A stretch of DNA of 64,000 nucleotides from Flavobacterium undicola (GTDB lineage Bacteria; Bacteroidota; Bacteroidia; Flavobacteriales; Flavobacteriaceae), in assembly GCF_009909155.2 (NCBI RefSeq), contig NZ_JAAAPM020000004.1:163619-227618 (forward strand), written 5' to 3'. A program made the translations under genes and the position numbers. The notes below the pieces were generated by a model. The model had not been told where the DNA came from, did no database searches, and was given only the letters and a program-made list of their open reading frames with translations. Within the stretch, counting starts at the first letter, position 1. Each line of letters begins with the position of its first letter. This document shows, in pieces, positions 18,075 to 28,600 of this stretch.

Positions 18075-18869
18075 ATGCAATACGAAGGAGTACTTACTAA
18101 AATGGAAACCGAATACGGAAACCCGATTCAATACTACTTGGTTTTTGAGAGTAGTTTTTTGAATGTAAACCAGCTGTTAGATAAAAACATTGCCATTAAT
18201 TTTGTAGGTTTCCAATGTTTGAATTGTAGAAAAAAGAAAAAAATATTCAGACAGGGTTTTTGTTATGATTGCTTTTATTCCAGTGCTGCTGTGGGCGATT
18301 GGATTATGAAACCTGAGTTGAGTACGGCACATTTAGGGATTGCAGATAGAGATTTGGCTTATGAAGAAAAAGTCCAATTGCAACCTCATATTGTTTATCT
18401 CGCCTTGTCGAGTGAGATAAAAGTGGGTGTGACCAGAAAAACACAAGTCCCTACACGATGGATTGATCAAGGTGCTAATGAGGCGATAGCTATTGTGGAA
18501 GTTCCTAATCGTTATTTGGCGGGGATTACCGAGGTGGCTTTGAAGAATCATTATGCTGATAAAACCAATTGGCGTAAAATGTTAACGAATGATATAGAAG
18601 CAGTAGATTTGGTTGCCGAACGATTGAAGTTGCAGGATTTAATTCCGGCTGAAGTTCAGGAATATTTTTATTCGGATAAAAATGATTTGTACCAAATGGA
18701 ATATCCCGTTTTACAATATCCAGCTAAAGTAAAAAGTCTGAGTTTAGATAAAACACCTCATTTCGAAGGAAAATTAACTGGGATAAAAGGGCAGTATTTG
18801 TTGTTTGAAGATGGCACTGTTTTTAATATCCGAGGTTCGGAAGGTTATGTGGTGAGTATTGAGGTTTAA
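18075..18869 (+). CDS. DUF2797 family protein
   Basis: A 264-residue protein that I recognise as DUF2797. It has a four-cysteine metal site: Cys48-x2-Cys51 and Cys63-x2-Cys66 (FQCLNCRKK and GFCYDCFYS). The following HIVYLALSSEIKVGVTRK and TRWIDQGANEAI are the family's most conserved block, and resemble a GIY-YIG-like layout (strand-turn-strand with K-V-G-V/I-T), which is an inference. Function is not established. It diverges from the GH3-family gene with 96 bases between. Confidence 0.88.
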   Translation: MQYEGVLTKMETEYGNPIQYYLVFESSFLNVNQLLDKNIAINFVGFQCLNCRKKKKIFRQGFCYDCFYSSAAVGDWIMKPELSTAHLGIADRDLAYEEKVQLQPHIVYLALSSEIKVGVTRKTQVPTRWIDQGANEAIAIVEVPNRYLAGITEVALKNHYADKTNWRKMLTNDIEAVDLVAERLKLQDLIPAEVQEYFYSDKNDLYQMEYPVLQYPAKVKSLSLDKTPHFEGKLTGIKGQYLLFEDGTVFNIRGSEGYVVSIEV

Positions 18870-18979
18870 GAGGATTTAAAAAAGAATTTATTGTAGTTAT
18901 CTTTTCCTCATAAATTAATTAAAAACGCAGTTTAGTTTTTGTTTATACGAACTGATATTGGGGCTAATTTGTTGATTTC

Positions 18980-19013
18980 TTGATTATCAAAAAGCTAAAC
19001 TTTCGTATATTTG
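18980..19013 (+). promoter_or_regulatory. Candidate promoter for mntA-hepT
   Basis: A TATATTTG -7 box at 19006-19013, with a TTG at 18980-18982, 23 bases upstream. It lies directly ahead of the nucleotidyltransferase ATG at 19027, leaving a very short leader. Confidence 0.5.
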
Positions 19014-19026
19014 AAAAAAGTTTCAA

Positions 19027-19323
19027 ATGACAACTAAAGAAAATATATTAAAAACGCTAAAATTGAATAAGCTAAAATTTTCGAAATTAGGTATTCGAAA
19101 TATTGGTTTATTTGGTTCATACATTCGTAATGAACAATCGAGCGAGAGTGATATTGATTTGTTGATAGATTTTGAACCTGAAAAGGAAAACTTTGATAAC
19201 TATATGGCAGCTTACGATTTGTTTGAAAAAATATTCAAAAACGAAAAAATCGAAGTTGTTACTAAAAATGGTTTGAGTGCATATATTGGGCCTAAAATCC
19301 TAAATGAAGTTCAATATGTCTAA
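19027..19323 (+). CDS. mntA: MntA-type minimal nucleotidyltransferase (antitoxin)
   Basis: A 98-residue minimal nucleotidyltransferase. The hallmark G-S-x10-D-x-D is exact: Gly30-Ser31, Asp42 and Asp44 in GLFGSYIRN...DIDLLIDFE. In characterised MntA/HepT pairs, MntA transfers AMP groups to a tyrosine of HepT and so neutralises it. The first 20 residues form a short Lys-rich helix. It overlaps the hepT frame by 20 bases, so translation is coupled. Proposed as antitoxin by family knowledge and context. Confidence 0.9.
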   Translation: MTTKENILKTLKLNKLKFSKLGIRNIGLFGSYIRNEQSSESDIDLLIDFEPEKENFDNYMAAYDLFEKIFKNEKIEVVTKNGLSAYIGPKILNEVQYV

Positions 19324-19654
19324 AGATCCAGAAGAATATCTTAGACATATTCTGGATGAATGTTCATACATTCTTTCTGTTAGCGAAAACTTATTGTTTG
19401 AAGATTTCGTGGAAGATGAAACTTTGAAAAGAGCTGTAGTAAGGAGTTTAGAAATTATTGGAGAAGCTACAAAGAAAATTTCAGCCGACTTTAAAGAAAA
19501 ATGGAATTCCATCCAATGGAAAAATATGGCAGGAATGCGAGACAGGTTAATCCATGATTATATGGGAGTAAATTATACAATAGTTTGGGATGTTATGAAA
19601 AACAAAATTCCTGATATGCATAAACAAATTTCTAAATTTCTAACAAAAGGATAA
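19304..19654 (+). CDS. hepT: HepT-type (DUF86) ribonuclease toxin
   Basis: A 116-residue all-alpha HEPN protein. The R-x4-H-x-Y active motif is present as RDRLIHDY (Arg79, His84, Tyr86); Tyr86 is the residue adenylylated by MntA in studied pairs. The preceding RSLEIIGEATKKIS and WKNMAGM are family hallmarks. The start could be the ATG at 19304 or the one at 19316 (MSKDPEEY); both overlap mntA, and the second gives a sequence closer to usual HepT lengths. Neither has a strong ribosome-binding site, as is normal in Bacteroidetes. It ends before a strong terminator. Confidence 0.92.
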   Translation: MKFNMSKDPEEYLRHILDECSYILSVSENLLFEDFVEDETLKRAVVRSLEIIGEATKKISADFKEKWNSIQWKNMAGMRDRLIHDYMGVNYTIVWDVMKNKIPDMHKQISKFLTKG

Positions 19655-19707
19655 AGACTAACGTTAGTAATTATAACTGTCATCTTTAACTTGTATTGGA
19701 TAAAAAT

Positions 19708-19750
19708 AAACAAGTCGTCTCAAAGTGAAATTTGAGACGGCTTGTTTGTT
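19708..19750. terminator. Bidirectional terminator between hepT and the AsmA-like gene
   Basis: A 17-bp stem (19708-19724 with 19731-19747) with one G-T pair, core GTCTCAAA/TTTGAGAC, flanked by A- and T-rich runs on both sides. It lies between convergent genes. The same core returns near 37490 and 40665. Confidence 0.88.
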
Positions 19751-19765
19751 TAAAAAAGATTATTG

Positions 19766-22426
19766 CTAATTCGTTTTAGTGGTATCGACAACTTTTTTCT
19801 TTTTGTTAAATAAACCATTTAATAAGTCAGAAGCTTTCGCTTTTACCTGTTCTTTGGCTTTTTCTTGTGCTTCTGCCTTGGTTGCAGGAATAGTTGTTTT
19901 AGTAGTATCTCCTGCTTTTTTGTTTTTATTGATAATATCCGTTAAGGCTGAGGTTCCTTTGTTAACTAATTTAGTTTTTTGTTGTTGAATCAATTGATTG
20001 GTTAGATTCGTAGCCGCAGTTTTTAAATCGGTTGTGATTTTAGGTTTCGAAAAACTACCGGTTAAAATAGCATTAATAGGAATGTTTTCCAGTTTTTGAG
20101 CATCGGCAGCAGATAATTTAGAAATTAAAGCATTGGCTTGGGTTCCAAGATATTTTGCGGGAACATTGAATTTAATATTGTAATTCATACTTTGGTCAAA
20201 ACCATGAGACCCACCAATGGTTGCTTGAATATCTTGGTATTTGATGTTGAAAGGTTTTACGTTTACTTTTCCGTCTTTGAAGGAAATAGCCGCTTTCAAA
20301 TCGTTCAAATTAATTTTACTCATGTCTAAGAACTTGATGTTTGAAGTTAGCGCCGTTAATAGGGTCGAATTACTTGAATTGATGGTAGTAGAAAGAAACT
20401 GACCTAATAAATCTCCTGTGATGGTTTTTAAATCGGGAGTGAGTTCGTTTGCATCCAGATTTCCATTCAATTTAATGGTAGAGTTAATTTTACCGTTAAC
20501 AATTCCAGCAATAGGAGCTAATTTTTTAAGCATGTCCAGTTGGGTAAAAGACTGCGCAATGTCTACTTGAGTTAAGCCTAAGTCGATATTGAATGTTGGT
20601 GTTTTTTCTTTGGTAGAAACCGCACCATTTAATCCGATAGAACCGCCAAAAATAGAAGTTTTGATGTTTTCCATTGTTAGTTTTTCGTCTTTAACAATTA
20701 ATTTTCCGGAAACATTTTTCAGTATTAAATTGTCGTATAAAACCGTATTGGCTTTTGCCGTAAGCGTACAATCCAAGAAAGCGGGGATTTTCATTGCCTC
20801 TGTTTTCTTCGTTTTTGTATTGTCGGTTGTTGTATTTGTAGTTCCTGCTTTTGGTTTTTCCTCAGTAGTCACAAAATCATCTACTGATAATTGATTTGAA
20901 GTCAAGTTGAAATTTCCTTGCAAGTTTTGATTTTTAAATATGAAGCCATAGAAATTTTCTAAAACTCCAGTAACGCTCAAATCGCTTTTTCCGGTCGAAG
21001 CATTAAATTGTTTTAAGTTAACCCTTGACGGATTAAATACAATCGCAGCGTTGCTAATGTTCATCGATTTGCCATTTTCGTCGGTGTATTTAAATCCTGA
21101 CAAGCTCATTGTACCCGCATTATTAATGTTTTGGTACTGGCTTTTTTCTACCGATTGCATGTCAAATTTAGTAGTCACGTCGGCTTTTAAAATTCCGCTT
21201 AGGGGTTTGTCCAATTTGATAGGGTAGGCTTTAGATAAATTACCTAAGTTAATAGTCCCTTTTAATGCGGCATCAACAATGGCGTTTTGAGTGACGTTTT
21301 TGATATTGGCTTTGGCATTAAAAACATCCTGATCAATGCGGAAGGAAAGCTTGTCTAAGTTGACATAAGTATCATTTAAAATGCCAGTTTGATTGATGAT
21401 TTTAGTGTCTATTATAATATTTTGTACTGATTTTGGCAAATTAGGATATTGAAAAGAGGCATTGTTAGATGCGATTTCGATATTAAATTTAGGTACTGTG
21501 GTGTCCGAATACAATCCTTTGGCAAAACCAGCTACTGTAAAATCACCAGTGGTTTTGACATTGTTTAAATTGGCAGCATAAGTAGCGGGAATAACACCTA
21601 AGAAGTTTTTAAAGGAAGAAGTAGGCGTTTTAAATTTCAAGTCGTATTCTTGACCAGCATCGACTAATTGAATAAAACCGTCAAATTCTAATGGTAATTG
21701 ATTGATTAAAGCCTTGTTCTCTTTGAAGGTGTATTTGCTTTTTTCTAAATCTATTCCTAAAACGGCATCCAATGTCAAGGCTACATTTTTCATGTAATTG
21801 ACCTTGTCCATATCCAGAGTTATTTTAGCTGTTGATTTGGTGTCCAAATCTAATTTGGAAGCCGCAAAATCTCCAGTTCCTTCATGGTTTAGACTGTCGA
21901 TAAGCATTTTTATTTTCGAACTTTCGTCAAAATATCTAAACTGAAAATTTTCAAGTTTGTAATTCTGAATATTAAGTGCAAGCGGTTTGCTTTTAGACTC
22001 ATCAGTAGAGGTTTTGTCGTCTTTTATGGCAATATCATAATTCCCAATTCCATCTTTGTTGAAAATAATATTGATTAAACCATTCTTAGAGCTAATCCCG
22101 TCAATATTTATGGGTTCATTATCTCCTTTAAAAAGTTCTTTAATTGACATTTTTAAATTGAGTTCGCCTAGTGAAAGCAAAGTATCTCCTTCAAAAGGCG
22201 CTTTGTTGATAATGGCTAATTTTTCGATGGTAACATTAGCATTAGGGAAGTTTTTAAACAAACTTAAATCGGCATCTGCAAAACTGACTTTGGCATCCAC
22301 TTTTTGATTGATAGCGGCAATGATTTTAGCTTTTATTTGATCCTTGAAAAAATAAGGAATTGCAAATAAAGATCCTGCAAATAAGAGGATGATAGCAGCT
22401 GTGATTAGTATTATTTTTTTTAACAT
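19766..22426 (-). CDS. AsmA-family protein
   Basis: An 886-residue protein with an N-terminal hydrophobic segment (LKKIILITAAIILLFAGSLFAIPYFF) that likely anchors it in the inner membrane with the bulk in the periplasm. The start (DQIKAKIIAAINQKVDAKVSFADADLSLF) and the C-terminal repeat region (about 560-760, with ISFKDGKVNVKPFNIKYQDIQATIGGSHGFDQ) are characteristic of AsmA-like proteins in Bacteroidetes. Such proteins are related to the large lipid-transport bridging group (TamB/YhdP), so a role in envelope lipid homeostasis is plausible by family. The C-terminus is rich in Lys, Thr and Gln. It is preceded by sppA but separated from it by a terminator. Confidence 0.88.
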   Translation of the reverse strand: MLKKIILITAAIILLFAGSLFAIPYFFKDQIKAKIIAAINQKVDAKVSFADADLSLFKNFPNANVTIEKLAIINKAPFEGDTLLSLGELNLKMSIKELFKGDNEPINIDGISSKNGLINIIFNKDGIGNYDIAIKDDKTSTDESKSKPLALNIQNYKLENFQFRYFDESSKIKMLIDSLNHEGTGDFAASKLDLDTKSTAKITLDMDKVNYMKNVALTLDAVLGIDLEKSKYTFKENKALINQLPLEFDGFIQLVDAGQEYDLKFKTPTSSFKNFLGVIPATYAANLNNVKTTGDFTVAGFAKGLYSDTTVPKFNIEIASNNASFQYPNLPKSVQNIIIDTKIINQTGILNDTYVNLDKLSFRIDQDVFNAKANIKNVTQNAIVDAALKGTINLGNLSKAYPIKLDKPLSGILKADVTTKFDMQSVEKSQYQNINNAGTMSLSGFKYTDENGKSMNISNAAIVFNPSRVNLKQFNASTGKSDLSVTGVLENFYGFIFKNQNLQGNFNLTSNQLSVDDFVTTEEKPKAGTTNTTTDNTKTKKTEAMKIPAFLDCTLTAKANTVLYDNLILKNVSGKLIVKDEKLTMENIKTSIFGGSIGLNGAVSTKEKTPTFNIDLGLTQVDIAQSFTQLDMLKKLAPIAGIVNGKINSTIKLNGNLDANELTPDLKTITGDLLGQFLSTTINSSNSTLLTALTSNIKFLDMSKINLNDLKAAISFKDGKVNVKPFNIKYQDIQATIGGSHGFDQSMNYNIKFNVPAKYLGTQANALISKLSAADAQKLENIPINAILTGSFSKPKITTDLKTAATNLTNQLIQQQKTKLVNKGTSALTDIINKNKKAGDTTKTTIPATKAEAQEKAKEQVKAKASDLLNGLFNKKKKVVDTTKTN

Positions 22427-22569
22427 GGCTATGGAATGTTTATTTTATATAAAGAAGGTATGCTGTGAGCATACTCTATTACAAAAATAGGAGATTAGCT
22501 CATAGGAAAATTACAATATTTTCATAATATCTTACAATTTTTCAATTCCTTTGAATTTGTAAAAAGGGA

Positions 22570-22602
22570 TAAAAAAACCGTTTAAGAATAACTTAAACGG
22601 TT
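22570..22602 (-). terminator. Terminator after sppA (minus strand)
   Basis: Stem AACCGTTTAAG (22576-22586) with CTTAAACGGTT (22592-22602), loop of 5. On the minus strand the stem is followed by a run of T. It lies 10 bases past the sppA stop. Confidence 0.88.
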
Positions 22603-22612
22603 GATGGAGTTT

Positions 22613-24373
22613 TTAGTAAATCGAAATTTCAAATGGCATCATTGCCTGAATTCCTTTTCGGGATTGGAATTTCTTTACTTGCTGTAATAGCTGGTAATTT
22701 TCGAGACCAATTTCTTCTTTTATGATGTTTTGCTTTGTGCTGGCAAAAGGAAATTTAGCGAATATTTCATCAAAATCTTTTTCGTATTCAGGGTAGTTTT
22801 GAGTGGTGTAATTTGAGGTTTTAGATAAACGAGCTGCTTCGACAATAGCAGCATTTAATCCGCCAATTTTATCTACAAGACCTATTTTTAATGCTTCTGA
22901 ACCGGACCAAACTCTTCCTTGTGCTATAGAATCTACAGCAGCAAATTTCATTTTTCGTCCTTCGGCAACGTGACTTACAAAGGTTTTATAGATATGCTCA
23001 ATGCTTTCCAGTGTAACGGCTTTGAAATTTTCGTCCATTGGAACAAAAGGACTGTAAAGAGCTGCATTACTATGTGTTTTTACCTGTTCGATGTTGATTC
23101 CTATCTTTTTTGTCAATTGACTAAAATTAGGTAAAATCCCAAAAACACCTATAGAGCCCGTAATGGTGTTGTTTTGCGCAAAAATAGTATTGGCATTACA
23201 AGCCATATAATAACCTCCTGAAGCGGCATAATTCCCCATAGAAACTACTACAGGTTTTACTTTTTTAGTTAATTCAATTTCTCTCCAAATTAAATCAGAA
23301 GTTAATGCGTTTCCTCCAGGGCTGTCGATTCTAAGTACAATAGCTTTTACTTTTTTGTCTTTTCTGGCATCTTGTAAAGAACGACGCATAGAGCCTTCGC
23401 CAATAGTATTTACATCGCCTTCACCGCTTTGAATTTCGCCTTGAGCAAAAATAATGGCAATCTTGTCATCACTTTCAGAAATCACTGAAGTGGTGGTCAT
23501 TTTATGCGTATAATCGCTAATCGGTATTTTGTTGTAGTCTTTGTCAGGGCTAACTTTTAATGCTTTTTTGATGTCATTATGATATACATCTTCATAAGCG
23601 ATATAGTCGATTAATTTTTGTTTTTTAGCCATTTCAGGAGTTCTGGCAAGCAAGCCGTTTGCAATTTCGTTTAATTTGCTAGTTGAAATTGCTCTGCTTT
23701 TTGAAATGTCAGCGCAAACTGAATTCCAAATGGATTGTAGTAATGCCGTTGTTTGTTCTCTATTGGCATCGCTCATTTTATTTTCTAAGAAAGGTTCAAC
23801 GGCACTTTTATATTTTCCATGTCGAATAACTTCCATTTTTACGCCAGTTTTCTCCTGTAAATCTTTGTAAAACATGATTTCAGAAGATAATCCTTTAAAG
23901 TCTAATTCGCCCACAGGATTTAAATAAATATGATTGGCTACCGAATTCAGATAGTATTCTTTTTGCGAATAGCTATTGGCGTAAGCCATTACAAATTTGC
24001 CCGATTTTTTGAAATTTTCTAAAGCGTTTCTTAAGTCTTTGCTTTGCGCCATTCCTAATTCGGAATTGTTGTTTAAAATAGAGATTCCTTTGATTTTGTC
24101 GTCTATTGAAGCAACATCAATTGCATTGATAACGTCAGAAAGACCGATGTTTTTTTCATCAGAAAAAAAACTCATCCAAGGGTCTTTGTATTTTCCGGCA
24201 TAATCAAATTTTACATCTTCAAGATTTAATTCGATTACAGAATCATTTTTAAGAGCTTCTGTTTCCGATTCTCCACCAAAAATAGCGGCGATAAAAAAGA
24301 CTCCGAAAAAAAACAGCATTAGAAACACAAATAAACCTACAACAGTAGCGATAACATTGCTTAAAAACTTCAT
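22613..24373 (-). CDS. sppA: Signal peptide peptidase SppA, long form
   Basis: A 586-residue SppA of the double-module (67K) type. The N-terminal membrane segment spans about 8-32. The catalytic dyad is split between the modules as expected: Lys189 in GKYKSAVEPF in the first half and Ser385 in NYAASGGYYMA in the second. The S49 signature RIDSPGGNALTSD precedes the serine. The enzyme cleaves remnant signal peptides in the inner membrane. It is divergent from the folK fusion gene; a TATATTTGC box on the minus strand at 24458-24450 is its likely -7 element. Confidence 0.95.
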   Translation of the reverse strand: MKFLSNVIATVVGLFVFLMLFFFGVFFIAAIFGGESETEALKNDSVIELNLEDVKFDYAGKYKDPWMSFFSDEKNIGLSDVINAIDVASIDDKIKGISILNNNSELGMAQSKDLRNALENFKKSGKFVMAYANSYSQKEYYLNSVANHIYLNPVGELDFKGLSSEIMFYKDLQEKTGVKMEVIRHGKYKSAVEPFLENKMSDANREQTTALLQSIWNSVCADISKSRAISTSKLNEIANGLLARTPEMAKKQKLIDYIAYEDVYHNDIKKALKVSPDKDYNKIPISDYTHKMTTTSVISESDDKIAIIFAQGEIQSGEGDVNTIGEGSMRRSLQDARKDKKVKAIVLRIDSPGGNALTSDLIWREIELTKKVKPVVVSMGNYAASGGYYMACNANTIFAQNNTITGSIGVFGILPNFSQLTKKIGINIEQVKTHSNAALYSPFVPMDENFKAVTLESIEHIYKTFVSHVAEGRKMKFAAVDSIAQGRVWSGSEALKIGLVDKIGGLNAAIVEAARLSKTSNYTTQNYPEYEKDFDEIFAKFPFASTKQNIIKEEIGLENYQLLQQVKKFQSRKGIQAMMPFEISIY

Positions 24374-24449
24374 AATAATATTCTTTAATTTTGTAGAAAA
24401 AGTATCCGGATTATAGTTTCTTTCTTGAATTGAAATGCAGACACTTTGT

Positions 24450-24458
24450 GCAAATATA
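24450..24458 (-). promoter_or_regulatory. -7 box of the sppA promoter
   Basis: On the minus strand TATATTTGC matches TAnnTTTGC exactly. No good -33 TTTG was seen at the usual distance. The leader would be about 70 bases. Confidence 0.5.
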
Positions 24459-24497
24459 TTGCTATTTCTAAAATTCTTTAGTTAATTTGTACTTAAT

Positions 24498-25634
24498 ATG
24501 AGAGCACAACATCAGGTTATTTTATCTATTGGGAGTAACCAAGGCGAACGGTTAGAGACAATTAAGCAATGTATTGCATTAATTCATCAGGAAATAGGAA
24601 CGGTAATTCAAGTTTCCAGAGTTTATGAAACCGCAGCTTGGGGGTTTGATAGTGATACTTTTTACAATTGTGCTTTGGTTTTGCATACTTATAATTCAGC
24701 TCCACAAGTGCTTTTGAAAGCCTTAGAAGTAGAACAAAAATTAGGACGTATTCGACAAAATGCAAGTGGATATCAATCCCGGATTATTGATATTGATATG
24801 ATTGCTTTTGATGAGGAAATTATCGATACCGAAACACTCACAGTACCTCACCCATTGATGCAAGACCGGAAGTTTGTTCTGCTTCCTTTTCAAGATTTGA
24901 AAGTAAAATGGACGCATCCTGTTTTACATAAAACTATTTCGGAGTTAATTGAAACTTCTTCGGATGAAGGAGAGTGTGTTGCTGTGGCCAATTTAGAATG
25001 TCCGTTGCAAAATGTTTCTTTTGATAAGATACATTATATTGCTTTTGAAGGAAATATTGGAGCCGGAAAAACTACATTGGCAGCTAAAATTTCAGAAGAT
25101 TTTAATACTAAAACGCTTTTTGAACGTTTTGCTGAAAATTCCTTTTTGGCTAAGTTTTACAAAGACCAAGAGCGTTATGCTTTACCACTTGAATTGTCGT
25201 TTTTAGTAGATCGTTATCAACAACTTTCGGAGGATTTAGTCGCATTGGATTTACAAAAAGACTTTTTAGTAGCCGATTATCATGTTTTTAAGTCGCTTAT
25301 TTTTGCAAAAGTAACTTTGGAAGAAGAAGAGTATCAATTGTATAAAAACCTCTTTGATATTATTTACAAAGAAATCCCTAAGCCTGATTTGTATGTGTAT
25401 TTGTTGCAACATCCGGAGCAATTATTAAAAAATATTCAGAAAAGAGGTCGGGATTATGAGCAGTTGATTTCAACCGAATACTTAGAGAAAATCAATAGTG
25501 CTTATTTGGATTATTTGAATTCTCAAACCGACTTGAATATTCTAATTATTGATGTTACGGGCAAAGATTTTGTAAATAATCAATCGGATTATCTTTTTAT
25601 TTTAGATGAAATTCATAAGAGAATTAAGAACTAA
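24498..25634 (+). CDS. folK: FolK (HPPK) fused to a deoxynucleoside kinase
   Basis: A 378-residue two-domain protein. The N-terminal part (about 1-155) is 2-amino-4-hydroxy-6-hydroxymethyldihydropteridine pyrophosphokinase of folate synthesis: LSIGSNQGERLETI, RVYETAAWGF, the metal-binding Asp98 and Asp100 in RIIDIDMIAFD, and VPHPLMQDRKFVLLPF. After a linker, a deoxynucleoside kinase domain (about 178-378) begins with YIAFEGNIGAGKTTLA (P-loop 185-193). It continues with LSFLVDRYQQ, DYHVFKSLIFA and the LID-like KNIQKRGRDYEQ. The fusion joins folate and dNTP salvage, both feeding DNA precursor supply. This arrangement occurs in other Bacteroidetes to my knowledge. It ends 1 base before the stop of the convergent T9SS gene. 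Confidence 0.93.
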   Translation: MRAQHQVILSIGSNQGERLETIKQCIALIHQEIGTVIQVSRVYETAAWGFDSDTFYNCALVLHTYNSAPQVLLKALEVEQKLGRIRQNASGYQSRIIDIDMIAFDEEIIDTETLTVPHPLMQDRKFVLLPFQDLKVKWTHPVLHKTISELIETSSDEGECVAVANLECPLQNVSFDKIHYIAFEGNIGAGKTTLAAKISEDFNTKTLFERFAENSFLAKFYKDQERYALPLELSFLVDRYQQLSEDLVALDLQKDFLVADYHVFKSLIFAKVTLEEEEYQLYKNLFDIIYKEIPKPDLYVYLLQHPEQLLKNIQKRGRDYEQLISTEYLEKINSAYLDYLNSQTDLNILIIDVTGKDFVNNQSDYLFILDEIHKRIKN

Positions 25635-25635
25635 T

Positions 25636-28600
25636 TTATCTTTTTAAAGAAAAATGCCCTCGAATCGGAGGTGTGTTTTTATCTAATGTTATGACGTACC
25701 AATAATCGGAAGCAGGTAAAAGTTTACCGTTGAATGTTCCGTCCCAATTGGGATGTAAAGCGTTTAGGGTTTTTAGGTACTTGCCGTAACGGTCAAAGAG
25801 TTGTACTTCGGCCAAAGGATATTTTATGATTCCTTTGATTCCCCATACATCATTGTAAGAGTCATTGTTTGGTGTGAAATATTTAGGGATTCCTACCACC
25901 ACAATTTCTTTAGAAACAAATCCACAACCATTTTTATCATTGACAAAAACTTTGTGAATTCCGGCGGGTACATTATCAAAGAAATTAGAGTCTTGCCAAA
26001 AATTATTGGAGTCATCCAAGCTGTATTCGTAATCACCAGGTCCGGTTACGTTTACCGTAACGGAGTTGACATCAGTCAAATCTACCACATCGATAGATTG
26101 GATGGTTGCCATATTTGAGGCGGTGACCGTCAGGGTTCGGGTTCTGCTGCATCCGAATGGATTGCTTACATCAACGGTGTAAACTCCGACAGCATTTACA
26201 CCCAACGTTGGGGAATTGCTGCCAATGTTGATTCCGTCTTTCTTCCAAATATAATTGTAATTACCGCTAGGGGAATTGTCTGTAATTCCTGCGTCGAGTG
26301 TTACAAAAAAGGAGGGGAGATTCGAGCAGACTAATTCGTCAGCTTGGCCATCTAGATTCAAATCAATTTTCGGAATCGGATGTACTAGAAAACGTATTGT
26401 TGTAGTGGCGGGGCAGTTTGTGTTTAACGGATTTTCTACCCGAGCAGTGATGTTTTGGGTTTCGCTTAGAAAAGGATTGGGCAACGGACTTGGTAATAGC
26501 ACACCATTTTGGTCAAAATATTTGACTGTCATTCCGGTTTGTCCTCCCAGAATAGTGGCTTGAAATGAAGAAGTGTCAAAAGCAAATTTTCCGTCTTGGT
26601 CCAATGGGTTTGGCTCGTCATCGCACGTCGTTGTTAAAGCTGCGGGAACGGAAAATGCCTCCGGCAAATCATCCACAGTAAATGGTATCCTTGTTTCGTC
26701 AGAACATTGTAAGGTCGAATTGTTCTTCACGACCGCTTTTATGGTTTGCGAGGCGGTAGTGAACACGGCAGGAAACGGACTCGTAATCAGGATTCCGTTT
26801 GCATCTTTCAAGGGATTATTGTTTTGGTCAAAATAAGTAACGGTTAAATTGGTTTGCCCGTTTAATAAACTGGATTCAAGCGAAGCGGTATTGAATGTAA
26901 ATATCCCATCCTGATTGTCATCACATTGTCTCGGTATAATCACTGGATTTGCCTTTGGCAACGCCTCAACATTTAGTGTCAGATAAGGACCTAAACCGTA
27001 ACAGGCATTCTCCAAATCACTATCGATACGCACCCAGATATCTTGCGTATTCGGATAGCCGATATTTCTGTAATTTGAAATATTGGTGATGACATTGAGT
27101 TCTGACAAGGCATCCGCTTTATTTCGGTAGTAATTGATGGTATACACTTCAGTTGTTGGTAGAAGTGTCTGTATGGTTGCTTTAGACGCTGTCAGGTCAA
27201 AAGCGGCAATTCCGTCGCGATTATTGTTGTTGGTCGTATTGTTGCCATTACTGTCTAAAAAATCATCACACACAGGAGGGATTATGATTTTGTAGTTTGG
27301 AGGGATGTTAGTGGAGGAAACGGTTAAGGTAATTTTTGCCACACTATAACAACCGGTAATTGTATTGCTGACTCTTGCCCAAATGTTCATTGAGGTTGGG
27401 GTTGTGTTTTCAAAAGCCAATTGATTTGGAATCAAATCTGCCGGTAGCGCATTGTTGGCACCATTAAGAGTGGTGTAATAGGCGAAGGTTTCATTGGTGT
27501 AATTGGCAGAAATAACATCATTCTTTACGGTTAGATTAAAAAGAGTCTTTCCATCCGGATTCAGGTCGCTATCGCATTGAAAAATACTGATATCATTGAC
27601 TACAGGTAGTGGGTTAATTATTGCGGTAATAGGTTTTCTTTCGTTTATGCAACCAGCATCAACATAATAAGTAGTTGAACTTGATATAGTAGGTGTGGTA
27701 AAACTATTTCCTGATGCTATTGGTGTGATTTCAGAAAGAGAAGTGTACCAGTATATGGTTCCATCAATAACAGTTGCTTCTAAAGTTACCGTTCCTGTTC
27801 CACATCTTGAGTTAGGAGTAGTACTAGTGACTTTAGACATTGTGATCGTTGTACTAGCTGAGGTTTCAATTAGATCTACATCCCCGGGAATCATTCCGCC
27901 ATATTCTACAATATAGCCCTTTGGATGATAATTGCCTGGGGGATCTCCATCATTAGAGAGGTCGTTCCATGCTCCTGGCTTTCCGATTCCGGGTGCTGTA
28001 ATATGGGCATAATTTTCCCCATTTGGTTTAAATGATTGTATATTGTTGTTAGGTTCATTATTATTCCAATTCGCATAGTAATCAGGAGCTGTTGTTGTTC
28101 CGTTTGCTTTTCCGATCCAAAATAATCTGCCGTTGCCTCCGTTTTCAAGACCTTCAGGACCTGTTACCCATCTCCAGTTACCTTCGTTTTGTTCATCGGT
28201 TCCACCAATCCATCCTGTGCCTGGTGCTTGTGCTCCGGCTAATTGAGCTTCGTCAGCGGCTGTTAGTGTAGCTAAGTAACCTTGTAAGCCGTAATGAGTT
28301 CTGGCTGCGGCAGCATCTCTGGCTGCAGTCCAAGTAATGCCTAGATTAGGTACATATTCATAAAAATGTTTATTTCTGGGTAAATAATTAGCTTGGCCTA
28401 TTGATATAGAAAAGTTTTTAATTCCAGAAGGATTGGCAGATGAATTTCTATAAGTTACATCTTTTATAGCTGCGATAAATTCAGTGTATGTTACTTTTGT
28501 ACCGGCAATTGGGCTTGAAAGTTTTAATTTGCCTTCAGTATTATTCCAACTGGAAGTAATTGTGGGATGTAATTCAGGATTGGATAATGTTAAAAAATCA

